A stretch of DNA of 53,246 nt from Brevirhabdus sp. GTDB taxonomy: Bacteria; Pseudomonadota; Alphaproteobacteria; Rhodobacterales; Rhodobacteraceae. This document shows, piece after piece, positions 17,427 to 26,344 of this stretch (positions are counted from its first letter, which is position 1; every line of letters starts with the position of its first letter). The notes below the pieces were generated by a model. It was not told where the DNA came from. It was given only the letters and a program-made list of their open reading frames with translations, and searched no databases. The position numbers and the translations under genes were made by a program. Where the stretch lies: NCBI GenBank assembly GCA_024637315.1, contig JAGXFH010000035.1, positions 1 through 53,246 on the forward strand. The letters run 5' to 3'.

Positions 17427-18527
17427 TCAGCTGGCTCCGTACTGGCGAGGCTGATCGTCGCTGCCGGCCAGAATTCGCACGACATTGAGTTTCTCGAGGC
17501 TGCGCAGAACGATGTCCTCGTCGACGCCGAAGTCGATCAGGCAGGCGATTTCATCGACGCCGACCTGCTCGACCTGATCGACCATGTCGAGACATTTCTC
17601 GTAAGATCCGAACAGGCCAGCGACGTGGAAGTATTTCTCGAACGAGAACTCTAGGGTTTCGTCCACGATGTCGTCGGTCAGCGCCCCGAGATCTATGGTC
17701 TCGGGCCTCTGCAGGAACGGAACAGACGCGAGGTTCGCGGCCGCCAGCGTCAGGGATCCCGCCAGATATTTCTTCATCGGGTCGCGGACGATCTCGTGCA
17801 CGGCGTCGTCGCTGTCCCCGACAAAGGTATGCAGCATCAGGGTCACGATACCGTCCCCCGGATGACCGGCCTTGTCCCAGGCGTCGCGGTAGATTTCGAT
17901 CTTCGGCGCGAGTTGCTGCAAGGTCTGGCCCAGCAAATGCGTCAGCATGTTCGCGCCGATTTCACCGGCCTGACGGAAGGTGTCGGGGTTGGCGGCTGCG
18001 GTGATCCAGATCGGCAATTCCTTCTGGATCGGTCGGGGCAGCGTCTGGACGGTGATCTCTTCGCCCTTGGGGTTGGTGACCCGGTGCGGCTCGCCACGCC
18101 AGAGTTTGCGCAGAGTCGAGGTATGTTCGGCGAAGATATCCTTGCGACTTTCGAAGTCCTTCTGCTTGCCGGAGATGACGAAATCGTTCGGCACCCAGCC
18201 GCAGGCCACCCCCAGACCGACGCGGCCGTTCGAGATGTTGTCGACCACGGCCCATTCCTCGGCCACCCTTATCGGGTCGTGCAGGGGCAGGACGACGCTA
18301 CCGGCGCAGATCTGGATATTGCGGGTCGTCGCCGCAAGTGCGGCCGCCAGTACGGAAGGATTGGGAGACAGGCCGCCGAAGCTGTGGAAATGCCGCTCGG
18401 GCGTCCACAGCCGCACGTAGCCGTTCTGATCGGCCCATTTCGCGCTTTCGAGGATAAGGTGGTACTTGTCTTTGTCCTGATCGGACTTGCTGTCGTGGTT
18501 TGCGAAGAAGAAAAGGCTGAACTGCAT
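17427..18527 (-). CDS. LLM-class flavin-dependent monooxygenase, MupA/Atu3671-like
   Basis: A 366-residue luciferase-like TIM-barrel oxidoreductase using reduced FMN or F420-type flavin. It opens with MQFSLFFFANHDS, diagnostic of the natural-product LLM family that includes the MupA oxygenase domain; RLWTPERHFHSFGG, GSVVLPLHDPIRVAEEW and GLGVACGWVPNDF follow. Such domains usually sit within or beside NRPS/PKS or siderophore clusters, yet none is present here. The ATG at 18527 follows GGAGAG; an upstream extension is not supported. It lies between phaP and phaR but on the opposite strand, so coregulation is not evident. Confidence 0.88.
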   Translation of the reverse strand: MQFSLFFFANHDSKSDQDKDKYHLILESAKWADQNGYVRLWTPERHFHSFGGLSPNPSVLAAALAATTRNIQICAGSVVLPLHDPIRVAEEWAVVDNISNGRVGLGVACGWVPNDFVISGKQKDFESRKDIFAEHTSTLRKLWRGEPHRVTNPKGEEITVQTLPRPIQKELPIWITAAANPDTFRQAGEIGANMLTHLLGQTLQQLAPKIEIYRDAWDKAGHPGDGIVTLMLHTFVGDSDDAVHEIVRDPMKKYLAGSLTLAAANLASVPFLQRPETIDLGALTDDIVDETLEFSFEKYFHVAGLFGSYEKCLDMVDQVEQVGVDEIACLIDFGVDEDIVLRSLEKLNVVRILAGSDDQPRQYGAS

Positions 18528-18739
18528 GTCAAACTCTCCACGGCCGCCCCGCATTGGCCTTGGGCCAAGCCTAAGGGCTTTGGCTGCGGCCTCACTTGAC
18601 ATAGATCAATTCCCTGTACGTCGCCGGATAATGAACCCGCGGCGGCGCCACGGCGGATCGGGGCGCCGATACCGCCCTTTCTTTTTATTCGGCACTGCCC
18701 TAGTCTCCGTGCTGCAGCGCCAGAATTGGGAGGGGACCC

Positions 18740-19291
18740 GTGGCCGATACAAGAGCACCATTGCTGATCAAGCGATATGCCAGTCGCCGCCTTTATAATA
18801 CGGAAACAAGCGACTACGTCACGCTTGAGGATATCGCCACATTCATCCGCGAAGGCCGCGATGTGCAGATCGTCGATCTCAAAAGCGGCGACGACCTGAC
18901 CCGCCAGTACCTGCTTCAGATCATTGCCGAACATGAAGGGCGAGGCGAAAGCGTACTTCCGATCAATGTCCTGACCGATCTGGTGCGCAGCTATACGACC
19001 GAAGTGCAGTCGGTCGTGCCGCAATTCCTGGCGATGTCGTTCGACATGCTGCGCGACGGGCAATCGAAGATGATGGAGAACCTGTCGAGCCCGATGACGC
19101 AACTGCCGGGTTTCGAGGCGATGCAAGCGCAGCAGAAAGCCTTCATGAAGGCGATGACCGGTGGCTTGGCGGGCGGCTGGAACGACAAGGACAAGGAAAA
19201 GGGCGGCGTGTCCAGGGACAGTTCCGACGACCTGGACGAGATCAAGAAGCAACTGGCCGACCTGCAATCCAAGCTTTCAAAACTGGGCTAG
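18740..19291 (+). CDS. phaR: Polyhydroxyalkanoate synthesis repressor PhaR
   Basis: A 183-residue repressor that binds both TGC-rich DNA and PHB granules. The N-terminal DNA-binding domain (about 8-66) begins with the hallmark IKRYASRRLYNTETSDYVTL; the PHB-accumulation domain follows (about 70-115), then a helical tail ending DEIKKQLADLQSKLSKLG. The start is GTG at 18740, supported by GGGAGGGG at 18728-18735. An incomplete CTGC-type half site at 18712 may give weak autoregulation. Targets in this window are phaP and probably phaC/phaZ. Confidence 0.95.
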   Translation: MADTRAPLLIKRYASRRLYNTETSDYVTLEDIATFIREGRDVQIVDLKSGDDLTRQYLLQIIAEHEGRGESVLPINVLTDLVRSYTTEVQSVVPQFLAMSFDMLRDGQSKMMENLSSPMTQLPGFEAMQAQQKAFMKAMTGGLAGGWNDKDKEKGGVSRDSSDDLDEIKKQLADLQSKLSKLG

Positions 19292-19320
19292 CGCCTGAAA
19301 GCAACCCTTGGGGGTGAACC

Positions 19321-20289
19321 TTGCCGCAGGCTGAGATACCGGGCCGCATCACGCTTTGGGAGATCGAGGTTTTTGTGGCCACTGCCGAGGAAAGGTCGAT
19401 TTCGGCGGCCGCCCGGCGGCTGGGCGCAAGTGCATCCTCGGTCAGCCAGCAACTCTCCAACCTTGAAACTGCCGTTGCCACGCAGCTTCTGAACCGCCGT
19501 GAACGACCGATCACGCTGACCCCGGCGGGCGAGATGTTTCGCAAGCGTGCCTACACGATACTGAACGAAACCGCGGAGGCGAAGGCGGATCTGGCAAAGC
19601 TGGACCCCTCGGCGCTGACGCAACTGCGCCTTGGTATGATCGAGGACTTTGATTCCAACGTCACGCCGACGCTGCTGGCGCATCTGGCGGCCGAGATGAG
19701 CTCGACGCAGTTCCTGTTGGAAACCGGCGCCAGTCACCGGCTTTACGATCTGCTCGATACGCGCGGACTCGACATGGTCGTCGCCGCTGACATGGGGGCT
19801 GCGGCGAACTGGATGGAAATCCACCCGGTGCTTGTAGAACCCTTCGTCGCGGTCGTTGCGAAAGGCGGGATCGCCGACCACGATCCGCTGCCGAGGCTTC
19901 AGGCGATGCCATTGATCCAGTACACCAAGCGGCACCATATGGGCCGGGTTCTGGCCGATCATCTGGCGCGGCAAAACCTGACGCTGGCGCATCGCTACGA
20001 ACTCGACAGCTACCACGCGATCATGGCGATGGTGGCCTCTGGGGCGGGATGGACGATCCTGACGCCTCTGGGCGTGACCGCAGCGCACCGGTTCGTCGAT
20101 CAGGTCGACGTGCTGCCCTTGCCCTTCGCGCCGCTGGCCCGCACGATATCGCTATCCGCCCGGCGCGACGTGCTGGGCGAATTGCCCGGCCTGATCGCGG
20201 CGCGGCTGCGCCAACTGGTCAGGGACCAGGTCGTGACACCGGGCCTGCGCCGGATGCCGTGGCTTGGCGATCAGTTGCGGGTGCTTTGA
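19321..20289 (+). CDS. LysR-family transcriptional regulator
   Basis: A 322-residue LysR-type regulator. The winged helix-turn-helix occupies about residues 10-70 (LWEIEVFVATAEERSISAAARRL, then SVSQQLSNLE), followed by the linker helix and a two-lobed effector domain to about 300. The start appears to be TTG at 19321 with a purine-rich GGGGGTGAA just upstream; no ATG gives a full HTH. It converges with the aminotransferase gene of the large amine-catabolism cluster and may regulate it, although LysR genes usually sit divergent from their targets. The gap to phaR is only 29 bases. Confidence 0.88.
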   Translation: MPQAEIPGRITLWEIEVFVATAEERSISAAARRLGASASSVSQQLSNLETAVATQLLNRRERPITLTPAGEMFRKRAYTILNETAEAKADLAKLDPSALTQLRLGMIEDFDSNVTPTLLAHLAAEMSSTQFLLETGASHRLYDLLDTRGLDMVVAADMGAAANWMEIHPVLVEPFVAVVAKGGIADHDPLPRLQAMPLIQYTKRHHMGRVLADHLARQNLTLAHRYELDSYHAIMAMVASGAGWTILTPLGVTAAHRFVDQVDVLPLPFAPLARTISLSARRDVLGELPGLIAARLRQLVRDQVVTPGLRRMPWLGDQLRVL

Positions 20290-20292
20290 CGC

Positions 20293-21486
20293 TCAGGTGC
20301 CAAAGGCGCGCTGTGCGCCCATCACATCCTCAGCGGCGGCGGTGATCGAGGAGGCGATGAAATCCAGCTCTGCCTTGCGCAGCCGCACGGGCAGGCGTGT
20401 GTCGCAGGCTTTCATCAGCATCGCGCGGGTTTGCGGCAAATCGGGGATCTCGCCCAGAAATTGCCAGTTCCAGAAGGCGCGGGCATTGTCCCGTGACAGA
20501 CCGAAAACCTGCAGCTTGACGCCGCGCGCCTCGGCGGCCGCGACAAAGGCGCGGGTTTCGTCTGGCGACAACCCGATAACGTTGAACTGGATGGAATCCG
20601 GGGCGCGGTCTTCGGGTGGCAGGGCTGGCGGCACCTCCAGCCATGGCGACCGGTTCAGTATTTCCGCGACATAGTCGTGGTTGCGCCGCCCGTCCGCCAC
20701 ACGGCGGGGCACCTCGGCCAGTTGCGGGCGGATGATCGCGGCCGACAGATTCGACAGCCGGGTATTGTAAAGCGGCAACTTGTTCTGCCACCGCGCGAAA
20801 TAATCCTGCAGCACCGGGTGCTTCTTCCAGTTATGCTCGTAGGCGCCTGACATGATGATGGCCCGCGCAATCAGCTCTGGATCATCGGTGATCAGGATGC
20901 CGCCCTCGCCGGAATTCAGCAGCTTGTAGGACTGGAACGAAAAACAGCCAACCTGTCCAAGCGTCCCGATTGTCCGCCCATTCCATTTCGTCCCCAGGGA
21001 ATGTGCCGCATCCTCGATCACCGGCACACCCTTCGCCTTTGCCAGATGCAGGATCGCATCCATGTCAGAGGTATGGCCGCGCATGTGGCTGATCAGGACG
21101 GCCTGGATGTCGCCGGCCAGCTTGCGTTCGAAATCAGCCATATCGACGCGGTAATTGTCGCCGACCTCGACCAGAACCGGAACGCAATCGGCGTGCAGAA
21201 CCGAGGACGGGACAGCGGCGAAGGTGAAGCCGGGGATCAGCACTCTGGCGCCGCGTGGAAGGTTCAGCGCCTTCATCGACAGGAACAGGGCGGCCGAGCA
21301 GGATGCGACGGCCAGCGCGTATTTCGCACCCATCATCGCGGCGAATTCCGCCTCAAGCAGCGCGACAGGCGAAGGCTCGTCGCTGGTGTAGCGGAAGAGG
21401 TCGCCAGACCCCAGCAGCCGTTCGATTTCGATGCGGGCGGCTTCGGGGATGGGCTCGGCATCGTAGACATTGGGAGCAAGGGCCAT
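20293..21486 (-). CDS. DegT/DnrJ/EryC1/StrS-family PLP aminotransferase
   Basis: A 397-residue fold-type I aminotransferase of the DegT family. PLP lysine K188 lies in SFQSYKLLNSGEGG, the pyridine-binding aspartate is D159 in IEDAAHS, and the N-terminal part shows GFTFAAVPSSVLHAD. Most members act on nucleotide-linked keto sugars, but no sugar-nucleotide genes are nearby; instead it closes a cluster with two glutamine synthetase-like ligases and an FAD oxidase. It may therefore transaminate an aldehyde or keto product of that pathway. The substrate is unknown. The RBS AAGGTG follows a palindrome at 21495-21519. Confidence 0.85.
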   Translation of the reverse strand: MALAPNVYDAEPIPEAARIEIERLLGSGDLFRYTSDEPSPVALLEAEFAAMMGAKYALAVASCSAALFLSMKALNLPRGARVLIPGFTFAAVPSSVLHADCVPVLVEVGDNYRVDMADFERKLAGDIQAVLISHMRGHTSDMDAILHLAKAKGVPVIEDAAHSLGTKWNGRTIGTLGQVGCFSFQSYKLLNSGEGGILITDDPELIARAIIMSGAYEHNWKKHPVLQDYFARWQNKLPLYNTRLSNLSAAIIRPQLAEVPRRVADGRRNHDYVAEILNRSPWLEVPPALPPEDRAPDSIQFNVIGLSPDETRAFVAAAEARGVKLQVFGLSRDNARAFWNWQFLGEIPDLPQTRAMLMKACDTRLPVRLRKAELDFIASSITAAAEDVMGAQRAFGT

Positions 21487-21494
21487 GTTTCACC

Positions 21495-21519
21495 TTTTCC
21501 GAATACGGGTTTCGGAAAA
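21495..21519 (-). promoter_or_regulatory. Inverted repeat upstream of the DegT aminotransferase
   Basis: TTTTCCGAA (21495-21503) and TTCGGAAAA (21511-21519) form a perfect 9-bp inverted repeat with a 7-base spacer directly before the ribosome site. It could be an operator for a dimeric regulator such as the nearby LysR, or an RNA hairpin that tunes translation of the last gene of the cluster. Confidence 0.5.
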
Positions 21520-21579
21520 ACCATACATGGCCGCCGGAGGCCCGGCGAGTGAAATGTTGATGACACCGCAGGACGGCGG

Positions 21580-22884
21580 TTAAATGCCCAGCCGGTCGCG
21601 CAGCGAATACCACGTCATCGCCAGCACCAGCAGTGGCGAGCGCAAGGCCGGGCCGCCGGGGAAGGGAGGTTTGTCCAGGCTTGCCATCAAGTCGAACCGC
21701 CCCGCATCGCCCGCGATGGCCTCGGCGATGATCTTTCCCGCCATCGTCGCCATCGCAACCCCATGACCCGAAAATCCCGAGGCCGACCACAGACCCGGCC
21801 GTGGCTGGGCGAAGTGCGGCATCCGCGTCATCGTGATCGCCAGCGTACCACCCCAGGCATAGTCGATCCGCGCGTCGGCGAGTTGCGGATAGATCGACAG
21901 CATCGGTTTGCGCACAAGCGCGGCGATGTCGGCGGGGAACCGGTAGCCATAGCTTTCAGCACCGCCGAACAACAGCCTGTCATCAGCGCTGCGGCGCCAA
22001 TAGTTCACCACGAACTTGCTGTCGGCAACGCCGATATCGGTTGGCAGGATATCCTTCCACCGTTCGCCCAACGGCTCTGTCGCGACAATGAAATTGTTGA
22101 TCGGCATGACCCGTGCCGCGACGCTGCGGTCCAGCCCGCCCAGATAGCCATTCGCGGCAAGGATGACGTGATCGGCCAGGACCCGACCCTTGGCGGTCTG
22201 AACCGTCACCTTTGCGCCGGTCTCGATATGATGGACCACGGAAGTCTCGTGGATCGTCGCGCCTGCCGCGATCGCCGCTTGGGCCATGCCGATGGCCATG
22301 TTCAGCGGATGCAGATGGCCCGCGCCGGTATCGAGCGAACCGCCCCGAAATCGCGGCGATCCGGTGATCTCGGCCACCTCTGCGCGATCCAGCATCCGGA
22401 TCTGGTCATAGCCATAGTCGCGCGCCAGCAGGTCGGCATTGGCGGCTTCGTGCGACACCTCGGCCCCGGTCCAGACGGCGTGGGCGATGCCGGGCTTGTA
22501 CAGCGCGTCCGGCGCATGTCGCGCGGCGATGTCACGCACCAGCGCCTTGGCCTCTTCGGCAATATCCCACAGTCTGCGGGCATTGTCCTTGCCGACTGCC
22601 CGCTCCAGCGCGGCCTGTTCCAGTCTATGCCCCGATCCGACCTGCCCGCCATTGCGGCCAGAGGCGCCGAAACCGACGCGATGCGCCTCGAGCAACACCA
22701 CGTCCATGCCCTTGCTGGCCAGATGCAGCGCGGCGGACAGGCCGGTATAGCCTCCGCCCACGATGCAGATGTCTGCGCGGACCTCGCCCAGCAACTCTGG
22801 CTTGACGTCCTGCGGTGTCGCCGTCGCGGCGTACCAGGAGGCAGGGTGTTCGCCCGGCCGGTCGTTCGAAAACAGCAAGTTCAT
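21580..22884 (-). CDS. FAD-dependent amine oxidoreductase, PuuB/OrdL-like
   Basis: A 434-residue DAO-type flavoenzyme. The dinucleotide-binding G-G-G-Y-T-G at 43-48 lies in ADICIVGGGYTGLSAALHLA, followed by GASGRNGGQVGSG, typical of gamma-glutamylputrescine oxidase (PuuB) and related OrdL proteins; the C-terminal GFSGHGVAMATMAGKIIAEA completes the FAD site. The likely reaction is oxidation of a gamma-glutamylated amine or amino acid to an aldehyde or imine with hydrogen peroxide. Its ATG overlaps the stop of the upstream ligase gene by four bases. No aldehyde dehydrogenase of the PuuC type is in the cluster. Confidence 0.88.
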   Translation of the reverse strand: MNLLFSNDRPGEHPASWYAATATPQDVKPELLGEVRADICIVGGGYTGLSAALHLASKGMDVVLLEAHRVGFGASGRNGGQVGSGHRLEQAALERAVGKDNARRLWDIAEEAKALVRDIAARHAPDALYKPGIAHAVWTGAEVSHEAANADLLARDYGYDQIRMLDRAEVAEITGSPRFRGGSLDTGAGHLHPLNMAIGMAQAAIAAGATIHETSVVHHIETGAKVTVQTAKGRVLADHVILAANGYLGGLDRSVAARVMPINNFIVATEPLGERWKDILPTDIGVADSKFVVNYWRRSADDRLLFGGAESYGYRFPADIAALVRKPMLSIYPQLADARIDYAWGGTLAITMTRMPHFAQPRPGLWSASGFSGHGVAMATMAGKIIAEAIAGDAGRFDLMASLDKPPFPGGPALRSPLLVLAMTWYSLRDRLGI

Positions 22885-24239
22885 ACGTTCAGCAAAAGGT
22901 GTTCCCGTTCCCATGGGCTGATCACCTGCAGGAACTCCTTGTCTTCGCTGCGTTTGACCGCCGAATAGGCGCGGCAAAACTTGATTCCGAGCGTGTCTTG
23001 CAGCGCCTCGTCCGCCTCGAAAAGATCCAGCGCATCGCCCAGATTGCGGGCGATCTCATCTTGCTGGCTGTTATAGGCGTCGCCGATGAATTCGGCCCGC
23101 GGTTCCTTTTTCTCCATCAGCCCGAGATAGCCACAGGCCATTGACGCGGCGATACCGAGATAGGGGTTCACATCCATGCCCGGCAGCCGGTTTTCCAGCC
23201 GCTTCGCCGCAAGATCGGAAATCGGCACGCGCAGGCCGGTGGTGCGGTTGTCGCGGCCCCATTCAAGATTGATCGGCGCTGCGAAGTCGCGGACATAGCG
23301 GCGATAGCTGTTCACATACGGGGCCAGCAGGGCAATCGCACCCGGCAGGTGGTTCTGCATCCCGGCGATGAAATGCAGAAACGCCTTGGTCTCGCGTCCA
23401 TCCTTCTCGGAAAAGATGTTCTTGCCCGATTTGATGTCGATCACCGATTGGTGGATGTGCATCGCGCTTCCCGGCTCGTCCTGGATCGGCTTGGCCATGA
23501 ATGTGGCAAAACAATCATGGCGCAGCGCCGCCTCGCGGATCAGCCGCTTGAAAAAGAAGATCTCGTCGGCCAGCAGCACCGGATCGCCGTGGCGCAGGTT
23601 CATTTCGATCTGGCCGGCCCCGCCTTCCTGCAGGATGCCGTCAATTTCCAGGCCCTGACATTCGGCGAAGTCGTAAATGTCGTCGATGACCGGGCCATAT
23701 TCGTCAATGGCAGACATCGAATAGGCCTGGCGCGCAGCCGCACGGCGGCCCGAGCGCCCCATCGGTGGTTCCACCGGCTGGTTCGGATCGACGTTGCGGG
23801 CGACGAGAAAGAATTCCATCTCGGGCGCGACGATCGGTTCCCAGCCTTGGGCCCGGTAAAGTTCGACCATGCGCTTCAGGACGTTGCGGGGCGCGATGGA
23901 AACCGGGTTGCCCTCTTGGTCCTCGATATTGTGAATCACCTGCAGCGTCACATCCGCGGTCCAGGGGGCGGCGGTGGCGGTGCTGAAATCGGGCGTCAGG
24001 ATCATGTCCGGTTCGGTGAATTGATCGCCTTCAGGATCGACCCAGTCGCCGGTTATGGTCTGCAGGAAGATCGAATTCGGCAGATAGAAGTGCTTTTGCT
24101 TCGAGAACTTGTTGGCCGGCATCGCCTTGCCGCGCGCAATACCCGACAGATCCGCAACGATGCATTCGACCTCGTCCAGCCTGCGCCCCTTCAGGTACTC
24201 CTTTGTAGATTCCGGGATTTGCGAATAGAAATCAAACAT
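22881..24239 (-). CDS. Glutamine synthetase-like gamma-glutamyl ligase (PuuA-type)
   Basis: A 452-residue member of the glutamine synthetase superfamily. Catalytic-domain motifs are in order: the Glu pair of APEMEFFLVAR, EGGAGQIEMNL, SAMHIHQS, NSYRRYV, the ATP/substrate arginines in WGRDNRTTGLRVP and ENRLPGMDVNPYLGIA. It lacks the adenylylation-loop context of housekeeping GlnA and matches GlnA3/PuuA-like ligases that couple glutamate to amines with ATP. It overlaps both neighbours (the amidotransferase by 8 bases, the oxidase by 4). This is the second such ligase in the cluster, so the two probably differ in substrate or form a mixed complex. Confidence 0.88.
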   Translation of the reverse strand: MFDFYSQIPESTKEYLKGRRLDEVECIVADLSGIARGKAMPANKFSKQKHFYLPNSIFLQTITGDWVDPEGDQFTEPDMILTPDFSTATAAPWTADVTLQVIHNIEDQEGNPVSIAPRNVLKRMVELYRAQGWEPIVAPEMEFFLVARNVDPNQPVEPPMGRSGRRAAARQAYSMSAIDEYGPVIDDIYDFAECQGLEIDGILQEGGAGQIEMNLRHGDPVLLADEIFFFKRLIREAALRHDCFATFMAKPIQDEPGSAMHIHQSVIDIKSGKNIFSEKDGRETKAFLHFIAGMQNHLPGAIALLAPYVNSYRRYVRDFAAPINLEWGRDNRTTGLRVPISDLAAKRLENRLPGMDVNPYLGIAASMACGYLGLMEKKEPRAEFIGDAYNSQQDEIARNLGDALDLFEADEALQDTLGIKFCRAYSAVKRSEDKEFLQVISPWEREHLLLNV

Positions 24240-24930
24240 TTGCGGCCCCTCTTGGCTGCTTGAAGAAGGCGGCGATCAGATTGGCGATGGTGTTGTCGTC
24301 GGTGGGCTCGGGAAGTCTTTCCAGTGCCTCATCCATGATGTCGTCAGGCATTCCGGGCTGGCCGCGCCGCGCCTTCACCAGGTCGCCGATCAGCGGGCCA
24401 CTGAATTCTGGATGGGCCTGCACCGAAAAGGCCCGGTCGTCATAAACAAGCGCTGCATACTTGCAGAAGTCGCTTTGCGCGGTGACTTTGGCCCCTTCCG
24501 GCGGTGTGATGATCTGATCCTGGTGCCAGGCGTTCAGCGACAGGTTGCCCACCCCGTCGAACTGATAGTCGCTGCGTCCGATGGCCCAGCCCTTGTCATA
24601 TTTCGCGACCTTGCCGCCCAGGGCCTGCGCGATGATCTGGTGGCCGAAACAGATGCCGACCAGCGGCACATGCGCGCCATAGGCCTTGCGGATGAATTCT
24701 TCCAGCGGGGCGATGAAGGGCAGGTCCTCGTAGGCACCGTGGCGCGAACCGCTAAGCAGCCAGCCGTCTGCATCGTGAACATCCTTGGGGAACTTCATGT
24801 CGACAACATCATAGGACTCGAAGTCGAAACCTTGCCCGGCCAGAAGGTTCTGGTAGAGTTCCGGATATGCGCCGTGGCGGTTTGCGACCTCTGGCAAAAG
24901 ATGGCCGCACTGCAGGATGCCGATTTTCAT
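24232..24930 (-). CDS. Class I glutamine amidotransferase-like hydrolase
   Basis: A 232-residue class I (triad) amidotransferase domain protein without a fused synthase. The nucleophile C94 lies in VGICFGHQ, with H173 and E175 in VQAHPEF, so the triad is complete. In the putrescine pathway the final step is hydrolysis of the gamma-glutamyl bond by the PuuD amidase; this protein is of a different class I subgroup (GMP-synthase-like) but could play the same role here. Inference from neighbourhood: a gamma-glutamyl hydrolase working after the ligases. The start overlaps nothing upstream; an 82-base gap separates it from the first ligase. Confidence 0.82.
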   Translation of the reverse strand: MKIGILQCGHLLPEVANRHGAYPELYQNLLAGQGFDFESYDVVDMKFPKDVHDADGWLLSGSRHGAYEDLPFIAPLEEFIRKAYGAHVPLVGICFGHQIIAQALGGKVAKYDKGWAIGRSDYQFDGVGNLSLNAWHQDQIITPPEGAKVTAQSDFCKYAALVYDDRAFSVQAHPEFSGPLIGDLVKARRGQPGMPDDIMDEALERLPEPTDDNTIANLIAAFFKQPRGAANV

Positions 24931-25012
24931 GGGACACCGTCTTGTTGATTTGGCCGGAGGCTAGACCTTTGCAAATGACCGGACAAGGGGGGCTGCGCTT
25001 GCGCGAAATTCC

Positions 25013-26344
25013 TCAGACCGTATCGAGATAGAGTTCGACTTGCTGCTCGGGCGTAAGCTCTGCGAAATAGTGCAGTTCCTGACGTTTGGTCATGACGAAA
25101 TTCTGGATCAGCTGCTCTGGGAATATCCGCGCAATGGTCTTGCTGGACTCGAAGGCGTCGATCGCCTCGGCCCAGGTCGCGGGCATCTGCGGCAATTCCT
25201 GATCATAGGCGTTGCCCGAGATCGGCGGCGGTGGAAGCAGTTCGTCTTCGATGCCGATCAGGGCGGCCCCCAGCACGGCCGCGATCAGCAGATACGGATT
25301 CACGTCGCCGCCGGCCACCCGATGTTCGATCCGCCGGGCTTTCGGACTGCCGCCGGGAACGCGCACCGCGGCGGTGCGGTTCTCGTACGCCCAGCAGACG
25401 CCGGTAGGGGCGTGGGCATCCGGAACCAGCCGGTCATAGCTGTTGCCATGCGGTGCGAAGATCAGGGCCGAGGGCGGAAGTGCCCTGAGACATCCGGCGA
25501 TCGCGTTCAACAGCAGCGGCGATCCCTTTGCCGAGCCATCCGAGAAGATGTTGTTGCCATCGGTGTCCAGAACCGAGAAATGCATGTGCATCCCGTTTCC
25601 GGAATATTCCTCGTACGGTTTGGCCATGAAACTGGCGGCAAAGCCGTGACGCCGCGCGAGTCCGCCGACCAGTTGCTTGAACAGCCAGGCATCGTCCGCT
25701 GCGCGCAACGCGTCATCGACATGGATGAGGTTGATCTCGAACTGGCCGCGTCCGGCTTCGGAGATCGCGGTGTCGGCCGGGATGTCCATGACTTCGCAGG
25801 CGTCGTAAAGTTCGGTGAAGAACCTGTCGAAGCTGTCAAGCGCACGAAGGCTCAGGATCTCGGCGCCGGGTCGCCGCTTGCCGGTGCCGGGTGTGCGTGG
25901 CATCCGAAGCTCCTTGCCACTGTCGTCGACCAGATAGAACTCCATTTCCGTGGCGACGACCGGTGTCAGGCCGCGTGCCGTGTACCGATCCACAACTCTG
26001 GCCAGCGCGTGACGCGGGTCGCCGTCATAGGCCCTGCCGTCCTCGTAATACATCCAGAGCGGCAACAAGGCGGTCGGGCTCTCGAGCCACGGCATCGGTA
26101 CGAAGCCGCGTTCGGTCGGCTTCAGCACGCCGTCCGGATCGCCGATCTCGAATACCAGCGGGCTGTCGTCGATATCCTCGCCCCAGATGTCGAGGTTCAG
26201 CACCGAAAGCGGGAATCGTGTCCCTTCTTCCTCGATCTTGGCGGCAAAGCGGGCGGGCATGCGCTTGCCCCTTGCCTGACCATTCAGATCAACCGCTCCG
26301 CACCGGATCGTGCGGACTTCAGGATGGTCTTCCAGCCAGCTCAT
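25013..26344 (-). CDS. Second glutamine synthetase-like ligase
   Basis: A 443-residue glutamine synthetase superfamily protein, clearly a distinct paralogue of the one at 22881. Motifs: ATEMEFYLVDD, EAGRGQFEINL, GMHMHFS, GNSYDRLVPD, WAYENRTAAVRVPG and EHRVAGGDVNPYLLIA. It carries a short beta-grasp start with GAVDLNGQARGKRMP. As for other GlnA-like enzymes near importers, ATP-dependent gamma-glutamylation of an amine or amino acid is likely. The ATG at 26344 overlaps the stop of the permease gene (ATGA), physically tying the ligase to substrate uptake. A longer frame upstream is antisense-like and rejected. Confidence 0.88.
   Translation of the reverse strand: MSWLEDHPEVRTIRCGAVDLNGQARGKRMPARFAAKIEEEGTRFPLSVLNLDIWGEDIDDSPLVFEIGDPDGVLKPTERGFVPMPWLESPTALLPLWMYYEDGRAYDGDPRHALARVVDRYTARGLTPVVATEMEFYLVDDSGKELRMPRTPGTGKRRPGAEILSLRALDSFDRFFTELYDACEVMDIPADTAISEAGRGQFEINLIHVDDALRAADDAWLFKQLVGGLARRHGFAASFMAKPYEEYSGNGMHMHFSVLDTDGNNIFSDGSAKGSPLLLNAIAGCLRALPPSALIFAPHGNSYDRLVPDAHAPTGVCWAYENRTAAVRVPGGSPKARRIEHRVAGGDVNPYLLIAAVLGAALIGIEDELLPPPPISGNAYDQELPQMPATWAEAIDAFESSKTIARIFPEQLIQNFVMTKRQELHYFAELTPEQQVELYLDTV

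Noticed and set aside
20293-21486. Sugar or lipopolysaccharide biosynthesis locus suggested by the DegT aminotransferase
   Set aside because: No nucleotide-sugar enzyme or glycosyltransferase is nearby; the neighbours are amine and amino acid genes.
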